Part shown: positions 8,224-16,003 of the stretch, piece by piece
Layout of the letters: each line of letters opens with the position of its first letter
Position numbering within the stretch: the stretch's first letter is position 1
Program-made: the position numbers and the translations under genes
From: Bacteriovoracaceae bacterium
GTDB lineage: Bacteria; Bdellovibrionota; Bacteriovoracia; Bacteriovoracales; Bacteriovoracaceae
Reading direction: 5' to 3'
NCBI GenBank assembly: GCA_023954635.1
Contig: JAGSHI010000019.1
Span: forward strand, 1 to 39,664
Length of the DNA stretch: 39,664 nt
The notes under the pieces: generated by a model
Database searches by the model: none
Told to the model about the DNA's origin: nothing
Seen by the model: the letters and a program-made list of their open reading frames with translations, nothing else

Positions 8224-8816
8224 AAATTTTTTCCTTTTCCGTAAACTTGATTGGGTTCAGTTTTTGTTCCAGGTTTTACAGTCGTGTGGGGGAGGATAAG
8301 TGTTCCTGGTGCAAGATAAACTGGACGTAAAACTATTTTATCTTTTGCAATATAATGAGCAGTAATCTTGGCATTGTCTCCGATCAAGCAACCTTCACCA
8401 ATTGTTACCATTGTGAGGTCTGTAATCTCACTATTTAGGGCCATTTGGAAATTGTAAGGGACATTGGCCCCTAAAGCTTTAAAAATTAAATATCGACTCC
8501 AAGCCATTGATAAAATGATTTTTCTAAGTCCTGAACAGAGAAAGGCGCGTAATAAACAAAGATTCATATACCAACCGAGATACTCATTATTAAAGCCGAC
8601 AGTAATGACACCTTTTTGTGGTTTTGGAATAATTATTCTCATTAAGAAAAGAAAAAAGGAAAGTGTGAAAATGGCAAATACTGGGGTTAACCACATGAGT
8701 ATTTCATTTGTTCCTTTAGTAAAGAATAGAAATGTTAATGACCAAGTGGCGAGTATAGGTACAGTTATAAAAATATATCCAATTAAATCCATACAAATAA
8801 TAAGTTGTTTGTTCAT
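8220..8816 (-). CDS. Membrane-anchored left-handed beta-helix (hexapeptide) acyltransferase-like protein
   Basis: The protein has two N-terminal membrane helices (about residues 5-30 and 38-58), then an amphipathic region and a C-terminal left-handed beta-helix with hexapeptide rungs (VTIGEGCLIGDNAKI, KIVLRPVYLAPGTLILPHT). This layout resembles the terminal hexapeptide units of NRPS-like and poly-lysine-synthase-type proteins and O- or N-acyltransferases. The longer frame from 8873 would overlap its neighbour by 61 bp. The ATG at 8816 forms an ATGA overlap like every other junction in the operon and was chosen (198 residues). It may transfer the locus's acyl product to a membrane acceptor, but the catalytic residues cannot be assigned. 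Confidence 0.75.
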   Translation of the reverse strand: MNKQLIICMDLIGYIFITVPILATWSLTFLFFTKGTNEILMWLTPVFAIFTLSFFLFLMRIIIPKPQKGVITVGFNNEYLGWYMNLCLLRAFLCSGLRKIILSMAWSRYLIFKALGANVPYNFQMALNSEITDLTMVTIGEGCLIGDNAKITAHYIAKDKIVLRPVYLAPGTLILPHTTVKPGTKTEPNQVYGKGKNL

Positions 8817-9748
8817 TTTTTTAACCTCATCATTCTTTTGTCTTGAAACCACTCTAAACAATTCTGTAGACACTGGGACGGTTCAGTTTTTGGATTATAT
8901 TTAAGCTCATTCATAGCTTTTTGAGATGAGATTTTCTGAGTTAAGCAAAACTCTCTCTCAATAGGATATTTCCTTAATTCTTCTCTTGAAATTTCTGATA
9001 AGTCATTAAAGTCTTTTCCAATTTTTTCACAACAAACTTTTAAAAAATCTTCTATCTCAATGTTTGTTCCACCTAGAATAAAATGACCTTGGGAATTATT
9101 GTCAAGTGAAAGGAAGATACCATTAGCTACATCTGATGCAGCAACAATATTTTTGAAACCTTTAGTGTAGTAATTAAATTTTTTCATTTTGAGCGCCATT
9201 AAAACGGCACCAGAACTTGGTCTTGAATCATACTTATCTAACATAAACCCGGGATGAATTACCGTTACATTTGAAACATCTTGATTATCAAGCCAATCAT
9301 CAGCTTCTTTTTTTGTGAGAGCATACTTTGTTTCTCTCATGTGGGAATTTGAAGTTTCTGTTAACTCTTGTGATTGATCTTCTGATCCTAGAACACTTGT
9401 GGAGGAGATTTGTATAAATTTATTTATATTGGCAGACTTCCCCATAGTGTAAAGAGACTTAGGCAGTTGAGTATTCATTTGCTCCATTAGTTCATGATCT
9501 TTTTCAAATGGAGAAGCAAAGGCCGCAGCATTAATTATGACATCAACGTCTGAAAATAATTGTTCAGGAAGGCCCTCTGTAAGTTTGGTTTCAATTAGTC
9601 GAATAGATTCATTATCTTTGTGTCGATTTAAAAAATGCCGATTCGAGATTTTTCTATAGGGGACAACGAACTGATGATTTAACTGTAGACCTCGGTCAAT
9701 AATATGTGATCCGAGCAAGCCTGTCCCACCAGTAAGGAGTATCCTCAT
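8813..9748 (-). CDS. NAD-dependent epimerase/dehydratase family protein
   Basis: An extended SDR of 311 residues. The Rossmann loop is TGGTGLLGSH at residues 6-15, the active site is Ser 115-116 and Y142-A-L-T-K146, and the C-terminal substrate domain matches the dihydroflavonol-reductase/3-beta-HSD branch. It could reduce a beta-keto acyl group, as OleD does in the olefin/beta-lactone pathway, but the resemblance is at superfamily level only. The start at 9748 (MRILLTGG) is preferred over the one four codons upstream because it gives the ATGA junction with the KAS III gene. Confidence 0.82.
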   Translation of the reverse strand: MRILLTGGTGLLGSHIIDRGLQLNHQFVVPYRKISNRHFLNRHKDNESIRLIETKLTEGLPEQLFSDVDVIINAAAFASPFEKDHELMEQMNTQLPKSLYTMGKSANINKFIQISSTSVLGSEDQSQELTETSNSHMRETKYALTKKEADDWLDNQDVSNVTVIHPGFMLDKYDSRPSSGAVLMALKMKKFNYYTKGFKNIVAASDVANGIFLSLDNNSQGHFILGGTNIEIEDFLKVCCEKIGKDFNDLSEISREELRKYPIEREFCLTQKISSQKAMNELKYNPKTEPSQCLQNCLEWFQDKRMMRLKK

Positions 9749-10728
9749 TCTTGACCCCACAATATAGAGGCAATTCCTATATGATAACCAGCTCCCATCG
9801 CCATGATTAGAATTCTTTCCCCATTTTTTATGGAACCACTTTTAATTGCTTCAGAGAGGGAGAGTCCAACACTAGCAGAACTTGAGTTTCCATATTTATC
9901 AAAGTTAATCCAAACTTTAGACTCTGAGATTCCCATTTCTTTTGCAATGGCCCTAATTAAAAGACCGTTCCCTTGATGAAAAATAAAATGATCAAAGTCA
10001 TCTAGAGATTGGTTTTTAGACTCTAAGGTTTGAAGCACTTTATCTATTAATTTTGATTTGGTTATCTCTGATATTTTGGTTCCATCATTCATCGTTATAA
10101 GATGTTTATTTGAAGAATAAGTTTCCTTTGAAAAAGGCTCTTTAGTTCCTCCTGCTGGAATTAAAATTTCATAATCTTTTGAGGCCTCGGTTTTTGTTTC
10201 TACCCATTCAATCTGATTTGGGGAATCTGATTTTTCTACTATCATCGCACAAGCAGCGTCGCCAAAAAGAAATGCTGTACGTCTATCTGAGGTATTTATA
10301 AATCTTGAACGACATTCAGTTGCTATAACTAGTGCTTGTTTACATTTCCCTCGTTCTAGCCAGCCAAGGGCAGAATCGAGAGCAAAAAGATAACCTGCAC
10401 AAGCCGCATTAATATCAAAACAAGGGTAATCGTCGTTTAAGTTAAGTTTTCTCTTTAGAATTGAACTTGTTGACGGTGTTAAATAGTCACCAGTGATAGT
10501 TGAAAGGAATATAGGTCCTTGGAAATTTTTGAGATTTAGTTTTTCACAAGCAAAAGTGGCAAGGTCTGAGGTCGCCTGATCTTCAACGGCCCATCTTCTT
10601 TCTTTGATCCCTACAATTTTTTCAACCCATCCAGACTTCATCCTAAGTCCAAACTTATCAATGAGGTCTTGATTCGTAAGAATGTTATCAGGAAGGTAAT
10701 GACTTGTTTCTACAATTCGAAAACTCAT
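9745..10728 (-). CDS. Beta-ketoacyl-ACP synthase III-like (second copy)
   Basis: A 327-residue thiolase-fold condensing enzyme with the FabH triad in place: C110 (NAACAGYLFAL), H251 (FHQGN) and N281 (KYGNSSSAS), plus the GxGxG-like MAMGAGYHIG end. KAS III enzymes condense an acyl-CoA or acyl-ACP starter with malonyl-ACP. In secondary pathways they also catalyse ester formation or head-to-head condensation. It differs markedly from the other KAS III in the operon, so the two probably do different steps rather than being a recent duplication. Both ends are ATGA overlaps. A housekeeping FabH role is unlikely because no other fab gene is present. Confidence 0.9.
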   Translation of the reverse strand: MSFRIVETSHYLPDNILTNQDLIDKFGLRMKSGWVEKIVGIKERRWAVEDQATSDLATFACEKLNLKNFQGPIFLSTITGDYLTPSTSSILKRKLNLNDDYPCFDINAACAGYLFALDSALGWLERGKCKQALVIATECRSRFINTSDRRTAFLFGDAACAMIVEKSDSPNQIEWVETKTEASKDYEILIPAGGTKEPFSKETYSSNKHLITMNDGTKISEITKSKLIDKVLQTLESKNQSLDDFDHFIFHQGNGLLIRAIAKEMGISESKVWINFDKYGNSSSASVGLSLSEAIKSGSIKNGERILIMAMGAGYHIGIASILWGQE

Positions 10729-12050
10729 TCTTGCTCCAAAGTTTTGTATAATTGTTTTCGGTCAATTTTCTCTAGGGAGTTTCTAGGAAGAGATTCATAG
10801 GAATAAATCAATTTAGGGATTTGATGAGAAGCAAGTTTTCCCTTAAGAAATTCTCTAAGCAAAGAAGGCTCAACTGTTGGTTCAACAATAAGAATAGGCT
10901 CTTCTTCATATAACTCTGATTTCCTTTTTAAAACAATTGCATCTACTACTTTTGGGTGTTGTTTAATAACTAATTCAATATCTGAAGGATACAAACTTAT
11001 ACCTCCAAAATTGATGAGATCATCTTCTCTTGTTATGAAAAATACTTCGCTATTCTCATTGATTCTTACTTGATCTCTAGTAATAAGCCATCCATCAATT
11101 AACTCATTTTCTTTTATATTTAACTTTAGAGTTGGACTTTTTATTAAAAGTTTTCCTACTCCTGTTCTCGATATCTTTGAATCTGAATCAAGTACTGCTG
11201 TCTCAACACGCTTTAAGCTAGATCCTATAAAGCCTTCTTCGTGATCGCTCCATAGACCTGTAGTTACTCTTGGACCAGCCTCAGTAAGACCATAGGTGGT
11301 GTATATTTCAGTATTGGGGAGTTTTCTTTTAATCTCTTTTAGGCTTTTATTATCAATAGATCCTCCTCCTATCGAAATTATATCAATACCTATTGGAGGA
11401 GAGGTTTTTTCTTTTAACATAAATCTTAATTGGCTAGGGGACAAATGAATTACTGAATTTTTTAAATTTCTTTTTGATAATGTCTTTAAGCCAAGAAAAA
11501 TGTGATTTAAATCTAAAGTAAAGCCACATTTAATCCAAGCGAAGATATAAGAGATGATGCCGAAGGAGTGATAGAGAGGTAAGGTTTGTATAACAGTATT
11601 ATCTTTGTTAACTCCTAAGCTATCGGCATGAAGTTTGGAGTTCAAAAGAGCATTGTCTAAGTTTAAATAACATAGTTTTGATATACCAGTAGTACCAGAT
11701 GTTAAACATGCATAACAGTTTGTATGGCTTTCAGTTAAAGTCTCTTTACTTAAATTGATATCCTGATTATTGAAAACTGCGGCTCCTTTAATACTCTTTC
11801 TTAAATGTTCTAATTGAAACTCGGTAGTTTCTGTGGGTAAACTAATGGGGATTAACCCGAAATCAAGGGCCATTAAAAATGAATATAAGAATCGAACAGG
11901 ATCTTTTTGTAATATAAGTATAGGAGAGTTCTTAGGGACCTTTTCAAGGTTTAGCTTAATAGAGTCAATAATACGGTTTCTATCTGTGTTGAGAACTTCC
12001 TTTCCTGCTAAAGTTAAATTTAAATTTAAGGTTTGATCAACTAATTTCAT
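10725..12050 (-). CDS. AMP-dependent acyl ligase (ANL superfamily)
   Basis: A 441-residue adenylating enzyme. The phosphate loop is LTSGTTGISK (116-125), followed by YGLTEAG (253-259), a TRDQ equivalent of the TGD motif at about 324-327, the hinge RxDDxIxFGG (341-350) and the C-terminal lysine K428 in LEKIDR. It should activate a carboxylate as the acyl-adenylate and load it on CoA or on the adjacent ACP. It is shorter than typical fatty acyl-CoA ligases (about 500-560) and lacks a long N-terminal domain. An OleC-like beta-lactone synthetase is a remote alternative. It starts in an ATGA overlap with the ACP gene, which suggests the ACP is its partner. Confidence 0.87.
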   Translation of the reverse strand: MKLVDQTLNLNLTLAGKEVLNTDRNRIIDSIKLNLEKVPKNSPILILQKDPVRFLYSFLMALDFGLIPISLPTETTEFQLEHLRKSIKGAAVFNNQDINLSKETLTESHTNCYACLTSGTTGISKLCYLNLDNALLNSKLHADSLGVNKDNTVIQTLPLYHSFGIISYIFAWIKCGFTLDLNHIFLGLKTLSKRNLKNSVIHLSPSQLRFMLKEKTSPPIGIDIISIGGGSIDNKSLKEIKRKLPNTEIYTTYGLTEAGPRVTTGLWSDHEEGFIGSSLKRVETAVLDSDSKISRTGVGKLLIKSPTLKLNIKENELIDGWLITRDQVRINENSEVFFITREDDLINFGGISLYPSDIELVIKQHPKVVDAIVLKRKSELYEEEPILIVEPTVEPSLLREFLKGKLASHQIPKLIYSYESLPRNSLEKIDRKQLYKTLEQE

Positions 12051-12286
12051 CCTAACTTTTTAATTGTCTCAATACTATCACCAACAGTTTTCCATTCAGC
12101 AATAACGGTTTCATCTAATTCAGGATACTTTTCTTGGAGTTCGAAGGCCAATGTCATTAACCCTAAACTATCAAGTCCTAAGTCATTTCTATATTCATGC
12201 TCTGGTTTAACTTCATCTGGTTTTACTTGTGTGACTAGATCTTCGCTTTCTTGAAGGATATTTCGAATGACTTCTAAAATATCCAT
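12047..12286 (-). CDS. Acyl carrier protein
   Basis: Seventy-nine residues, acidic and helical, with the phosphopantetheine attachment motif LGLDSLGLM and the modified serine at S40. It is dedicated to this cluster rather than the housekeeping AcpP, because it sits between a KAS III and an acyl ligase with no fab genes. GGAGAGG precedes the ATG. The stop of the upstream KAS III immediately abuts this start, with zero intergenic bases. Confidence 0.92.
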   Translation of the reverse strand: MDILEVIRNILQESEDLVTQVKPDEVKPEHEYRNDLGLDSLGLMTLAFELQEKYPELDETVIAEWKTVGDSIETIKKLG

Positions 12287-13306
12287 TTAACCTCTCCGCC
12301 TTAAGCAAACTCCGGCCCAAGACAGGCCTCCTCCAACAGCATGGTAAATGAGTGTTTCACCTGGTTTTACTTTCTTTTCATTTTTGAGCCAGAAATGATA
12401 ATTAATAAAAATAGTAGGGCAACCCATATTTCCATATTGAGTAAAATTGAGTGCGACAGCGTTGTCATCTATTCCTTTGCTCTTAGCGAAAAGTAAATTC
12501 TTACTGCCATCTACCTGATGAGAAATATAATGATCGACATCACTACCTTCGATTTTTGAAGTCTCTAGTAAATCTTCTAGTGACTTTGACCAATAATAGG
12601 CCATCTTTTCAAGTGAATCTGTTTTTTGAGCAAAGTGAAAGAAGTATTGAGATGGATCATGATTATCTGTATCGATAGGGTATTTACCTGGGACATACAT
12701 CGTCTTTAAATACTCTGCATCTGTACCGTGTACAACTCCAAGAACTTCTACATTCTCATCTGCACTTACACTCATTGCACTAGCTCCATCCCCAATTGAA
12801 ACCGCCATCTGTAGAATTTCTTTATTTGTAAATTTTGAAAAAGTTTCAGCGCAGACAATAACACCTTTTTTGGCCCCATTCTGAAACCAATCAAGGGCCT
12901 GAATTAATGCTAATACCCCTGTTGAACAACCAGACTTAATATCCCAACAACTTGTATTCTTAAAGCCAAGTTCTCCTGCTAGTAAAGCAGAAGTACAGAC
13001 AGTTGGCATAGGGTTACTAATTCCGGCTAGAATTAAGAATTCGGCTTCTTCAAGTAATGTAGGATCTGTTTCAACTAATTTTTTAAGTGCTTGCCTGGAT
13101 AGATCAAGTGCATCCTGATCTTTTGTGGCCCAATAACGTTTTTCGATTTTCATTTTCTTAGTTACAAATGAAAGTAAACGTTGGTCTTCTTCACCTCGTC
13201 CCATTTTAAGAATATCTTCGTTTGACATTTCTTGCATGGATTCGAAGTCACAGGTTTCTACATTATCAATGGTCAAACCTGTCTTATAGTTTTTTGCATT
13301 AAACAT
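12287..13306 (-). CDS. Beta-ketoacyl-ACP synthase III-like (first copy)
   Basis: A 339-residue KAS III fold protein and first gene of the lipid operon. The catalytic triad is visible: C127 in KSGCSTGVLAL, H263 in YISHQVDG and N293 in QYGNMGCPT, with AVGGGLSW near the end. The active-site surroundings (SGCS instead of AACAG, a Pro at the position after GC) depart from FabH and from the second copy, so substrate choice probably differs. It has a good AAAGGA ribosome site and a TATAAT box. No decarboxylase or thioesterase is encoded nearby. Confidence 0.88.
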   Translation of the reverse strand: MFNAKNYKTGLTIDNVETCDFESMQEMSNEDILKMGRGEEDQRLLSFVTKKMKIEKRYWATKDQDALDLSRQALKKLVETDPTLLEEAEFLILAGISNPMPTVCTSALLAGELGFKNTSCWDIKSGCSTGVLALIQALDWFQNGAKKGVIVCAETFSKFTNKEILQMAVSIGDGASAMSVSADENVEVLGVVHGTDAEYLKTMYVPGKYPIDTDNHDPSQYFFHFAQKTDSLEKMAYYWSKSLEDLLETSKIEGSDVDHYISHQVDGSKNLLFAKSKGIDDNAVALNFTQYGNMGCPTIFINYHFWLKNEKKVKPGETLIYHAVGGGLSWAGVCLRRRG

Positions 13307-13323
13307 TAAATTCCTTTGTTTAA

Positions 13324-13329
13324 ATTATA
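13324..13329 (-). promoter_or_regulatory. -10 box of the seven-gene lipid operon
   Basis: A perfect TATAAT on the minus strand, about 18 bp upstream of the ATG at 13306. No convincing -35 lies 16-18 bp upstream, which suggests an activator-dependent or weak promoter. The predicted leader is only about 11 nt and just contains the AAAGGA ribosome site. Confidence 0.5.
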
Positions 13330-13442
13330 CTCGACTTTGAGGAAAAGGGAGATATGCCTTAATTAAATAGTTGGGAAGCATGGGCCTATTTTCGATTCAA
13401 TTTGAAAGGCAAAAATAAATTAAACCATTAACTAGGGGGATA

Positions 13443-13471
13443 TTGTTTAGTGAACTAATTATATGTGTAAT
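13443..13471 (+). promoter_or_regulatory. Promoter of the carboxyltransferase-desaturase pair
   Basis: TTGTTT (13443-13448), 17-bp spacer, TGTAAT (13466-13471), then AAGGTG and the ATG at 13497. This placement argues that the gene starts at 13497 rather than at the in-frame TTG at 13443. The 190-bp region between the two divergent operons holds nothing else that could be recognised. Confidence 0.5.
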
Positions 13472-13496
13472 AACAAATAGTTATAAGGTGTACAAA

Positions 13497-14996
13497 ATGC
13501 TGTCAGGGCATGAAACTTTTACAAGATTTAACAAAATGTGCACTGCGTCATTTAAACTATTAAAAAATTTTGAAAAGGTAAAAACAGTTATGAAAATGTT
13601 CAAGTGGTATCTCTTATCTGAAGATGAACAAAGATTTTTATCCCCAATACAGGGACTCATACCTGATTGTCCTTCAAATATATATGCTTATCTACCTCAT
13701 GATTGGGACAAGAAATCACTTCGTAAAAGCTTTGATGGACTTTGGACTATCAAAGTAGAAACTGCATTTAAGACTTACGGTATCGCTTGGAATGATTTTA
13801 AAATTTTTGGTGGAAGTTTTGGAGTTAGAAACTCAGCTAGACTTGTCAGTTTTATTAATCAACTCGATAAAGGTCGCAATCCTCTTTTTATGTCTTTCAA
13901 CACTATTGGTGTTCGGATAATGGAAGGTAGACAAGTATTCCCTTTTGCATTCAAAATAATTCCTGCACTGATTAGTTTTGCAAAAAAGAACCTTTTGGTA
14001 ACTTCAAACCATGGAAAATGTCTAGGTCTTGGAGCTCTACTCTATGTTCTCGGTCAATACAGAATGGCCCTTAAAGAAAGTAGCCAAATCAACCTTACTG
14101 GTCCAGAAGTTTTTAAAATGTTCTTTGGAGTAGGTGTAGATTTCTCTGAACATTTTAATTCAAAGAATATGCAAAATAAAACATCAATGATTCATGAAAT
14201 TCATGAAACCTCTGATGAATTATATGGAAAAGTCCAGACTCTGTTAGGCTTAAGGGCCTTACATGGAACTATTTCTAATCCTGGCGCTGCAACAGAAATC
14301 GTATTAGATAAAATGTTTGATTCTAGAATGGAAGTATTCTCACAAAATAATAGTAGTGTACTTTCTTTTATAGCCAAAAAAAGCAATGTAGACTGTGGTG
14401 TTCTCATTAACCCTCTTGGAAAAGGGAATATGATTAACTCTAAAACAATCCAAAAATATAGAGACTCGCTTGCCTTGTTCAAAAGGTTAGGATTACCCCT
14501 CATTAGCATCGTAGATACACCTGGTGCTGACCCAAGAATAGTAGAAACTGAAAATGGAATAATCAATGCAATCGCTGATGTAACAGCAGAAATAATTGAG
14601 TACCCACATGATAAAATTGGAATAACAGCTGGCCGTTGTTACGGTGGAGCGAGCGTTTTAATGATCCCAACTATTTATGGAGGTAAGCCTTCTTTAGCAA
14701 TGAAGGGTTCCCATATGGGAATCATGGGTAAACAAATAATAAAACAATTGTTGTCTGGTAGTCAGAGATTCCTTGAAATGTGGGAAGCTCATTCAAGCTA
14801 TGAAACAGGTTTAAGAGATTTAATTGAATTAGGACTGTTTGAGGGCGAATTTGATCTTGATGGCGTCATCTCTAAAGTCGATGACTTCTTACTTGATAAT
14901 GAAACAGAAGAAGAAAATATTATAAAAATTCAAAATGGAATTCAAATAAGATTGCCGCAACCCCAGGTGAGGACTAGAGTATGGAAAAGACAATAA
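13497..14996 (+). CDS. Acyl-CoA carboxylase carboxyltransferase-like protein
   Basis: About 499 residues of the crotonase-fold carboxyltransferase type (AccD/AccA and PccB relatives). There are two ClpP/crotonase-like halves, with glycine-rich oxyanion segments such as GRCYGGASVLMIP and a DTPGADPR motif in the second half that is characteristic of carboxyltransferases. No biotin carboxylase or biotin carrier gene lies nearby and no Cys4 zinc motif was seen. It must borrow partners, or act differently (for example as a decarboxylase). In this setting it could supply a malonyl-type extender to the KAS III enzymes. The start is set by AAGGTG six bases before ATG; the TTG 54 bp upstream has poor spacing. 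Its end overlaps the desaturase by 16 bp. Confidence 0.75.
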   Translation: MLSGHETFTRFNKMCTASFKLLKNFEKVKTVMKMFKWYLLSEDEQRFLSPIQGLIPDCPSNIYAYLPHDWDKKSLRKSFDGLWTIKVETAFKTYGIAWNDFKIFGGSFGVRNSARLVSFINQLDKGRNPLFMSFNTIGVRIMEGRQVFPFAFKIIPALISFAKKNLLVTSNHGKCLGLGALLYVLGQYRMALKESSQINLTGPEVFKMFFGVGVDFSEHFNSKNMQNKTSMIHEIHETSDELYGKVQTLLGLRALHGTISNPGAATEIVLDKMFDSRMEVFSQNNSSVLSFIAKKSNVDCGVLINPLGKGNMINSKTIQKYRDSLALFKRLGLPLISIVDTPGADPRIVETENGIINAIADVTAEIIEYPHDKIGITAGRCYGGASVLMIPTIYGGKPSLAMKGSHMGIMGKQIIKQLLSGSQRFLEMWEAHSSYETGLRDLIELGLFEGEFDLDGVISKVDDFLLDNETEEENIIKIQNGIQIRLPQPQVRTRVWKRQ

Positions 14997-15931
14997 ACCC
15001 AGCAAATCCATTAACAAGAGAACAATTAAAAAAGTTCACAACTGTTAATACAGCGAAGGGGCTTTCTCTCATTTTACTTGATTATGCAATATTGGCAGTA
15101 CTTATTATTGCTGCTGCTAAAATTAACCATTGGGCAATTTATTTACTCGCGATTCCTTTTATAGCGAATAGGCAGCACTCATTATTAATACAAATGCATG
15201 ATGCCGCTCATGGGAATATATCAAAAAATAAAAAGCTAAATGATTTTGTAGGTGAACTCCTAACTGCTTGGCCAATGTTTATTAGAATGGAGCCATATAG
15301 AATCACTCACAATTTACATCACTCTTTTTCAAATACAAACAAAGACCCAGACTTTATTGAAGAAAGGTTTCCACAGAGTCAAGAACTACTGAGAAAGCAT
15401 CTACTTAAAGATCTTTTCGGTTTAGGTATTCTTGATCAGTTTAAAAATATGAAGAAATTAAAAGCCCCAGCTAGCCCAAAAATTAAGGCATTAAGAATTG
15501 CTTTTTATCTTACTCTTGCAGGCATTATAACTTTTTTTGGAGTTTGGAAGTTTTACTTATTGCTTTGGGTACTTCCTCTCTTTACTTGGTTGAAGTTTAT
15601 TCTTCATATTAGATCTATTGCTGATCACTCAGGGCCAGGTCTGCAATTACAGGAACATCCTTTTAATACTAGAACAGTAAAACCTTCTTTGTTTGATATA
15701 CTTTTTATTGCTCCAAGAAATTGTAGCTATCATATGGCACATTCTATTTATGCAAGTGTTCCAACTTATCACTTGAAAGACTGTCATAATGAAATTATGA
15801 AACACTCAATCTTTCAGGAAAAAGCTAGAATAACTGATGGGTATCACAACTTATTGAGTGAGTTTCCAAAAACTGAGAAAGAAGTTAAAGAAAAAGATTT
15901 TGATTTCTTTTCAGGTAGTGTATTTTCTTAA
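14981..15931 (+). CDS. Membrane fatty acid desaturase family protein
   Basis: A 316-residue integral membrane diiron enzyme with about four hydrophobic segments. Histidine boxes: HDAAH (73-77) and HNLHH (110-114) are canonical. The third, expected as HxxHH near NxxYHxxHH, reads HMAHS (251-255), so one metal-ligand histidine is replaced by Ser; an extra H216 in ADHSG is present. The family introduces double bonds or hydroxyls into acyl chains, using oxygen. The altered third box may shift activity or mean a different ligand is used. It is coupled to the carboxyltransferase by overlap and closed by a hairpin terminator, so the two form a bicistronic unit divergent from the KAS III operon. Confidence 0.82.
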   Translation: MEKTINPANPLTREQLKKFTTVNTAKGLSLILLDYAILAVLIIAAAKINHWAIYLLAIPFIANRQHSLLIQMHDAAHGNISKNKKLNDFVGELLTAWPMFIRMEPYRITHNLHHSFSNTNKDPDFIEERFPQSQELLRKHLLKDLFGLGILDQFKNMKKLKAPASPKIKALRIAFYLTLAGIITFFGVWKFYLLLWVLPLFTWLKFILHIRSIADHSGPGLQLQEHPFNTRTVKPSLFDILFIAPRNCSYHMAHSIYASVPTYHLKDCHNEIMKHSIFQEKARITDGYHNLLSEFPKTEKEVKEKDFDFFSGSVFS

Positions 15932-15944
15932 TCCATAAAAGATA

Positions 15945-15977
15945 AAGTAAAGGGAGCTCTGAATAATCCCTTTACTT
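15945..15977 (+). terminator. Terminator after the desaturase gene
   Basis: Perfect 11-bp stem AAGTAAAGGGA/TCCCTTTACTT (15945-15955 and 15967-15977) with an 11-base loop, followed by an AT-rich run ending in TTTT. Confidence 0.75.
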
Positions 15978-16003
15978 ATTAAAATCCTTTTAACGTGAAT
16001 AAC

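Noticed and set aside
8464-8904. 146-codon plus-strand ORF
   Set aside because: Antisense to the hexapeptide and epimerase genes, whose motifs are clear; no ribosome site.
7465-13306. OleABCD olefin/beta-lactone cluster
   Set aside because: KAS III, ligase and SDR members exist, but OleB is absent and a dedicated ACP, second KAS III and hexapeptide protein are present; similarity is at superfamily level only.
13443-13496. Extended start (TTG 13443) of the carboxyltransferase
   Set aside because: Poor spacing to the AGGGGGA upstream, and the predicted promoter overlaps this segment; ATG 13497 has AAGGTG at proper distance.
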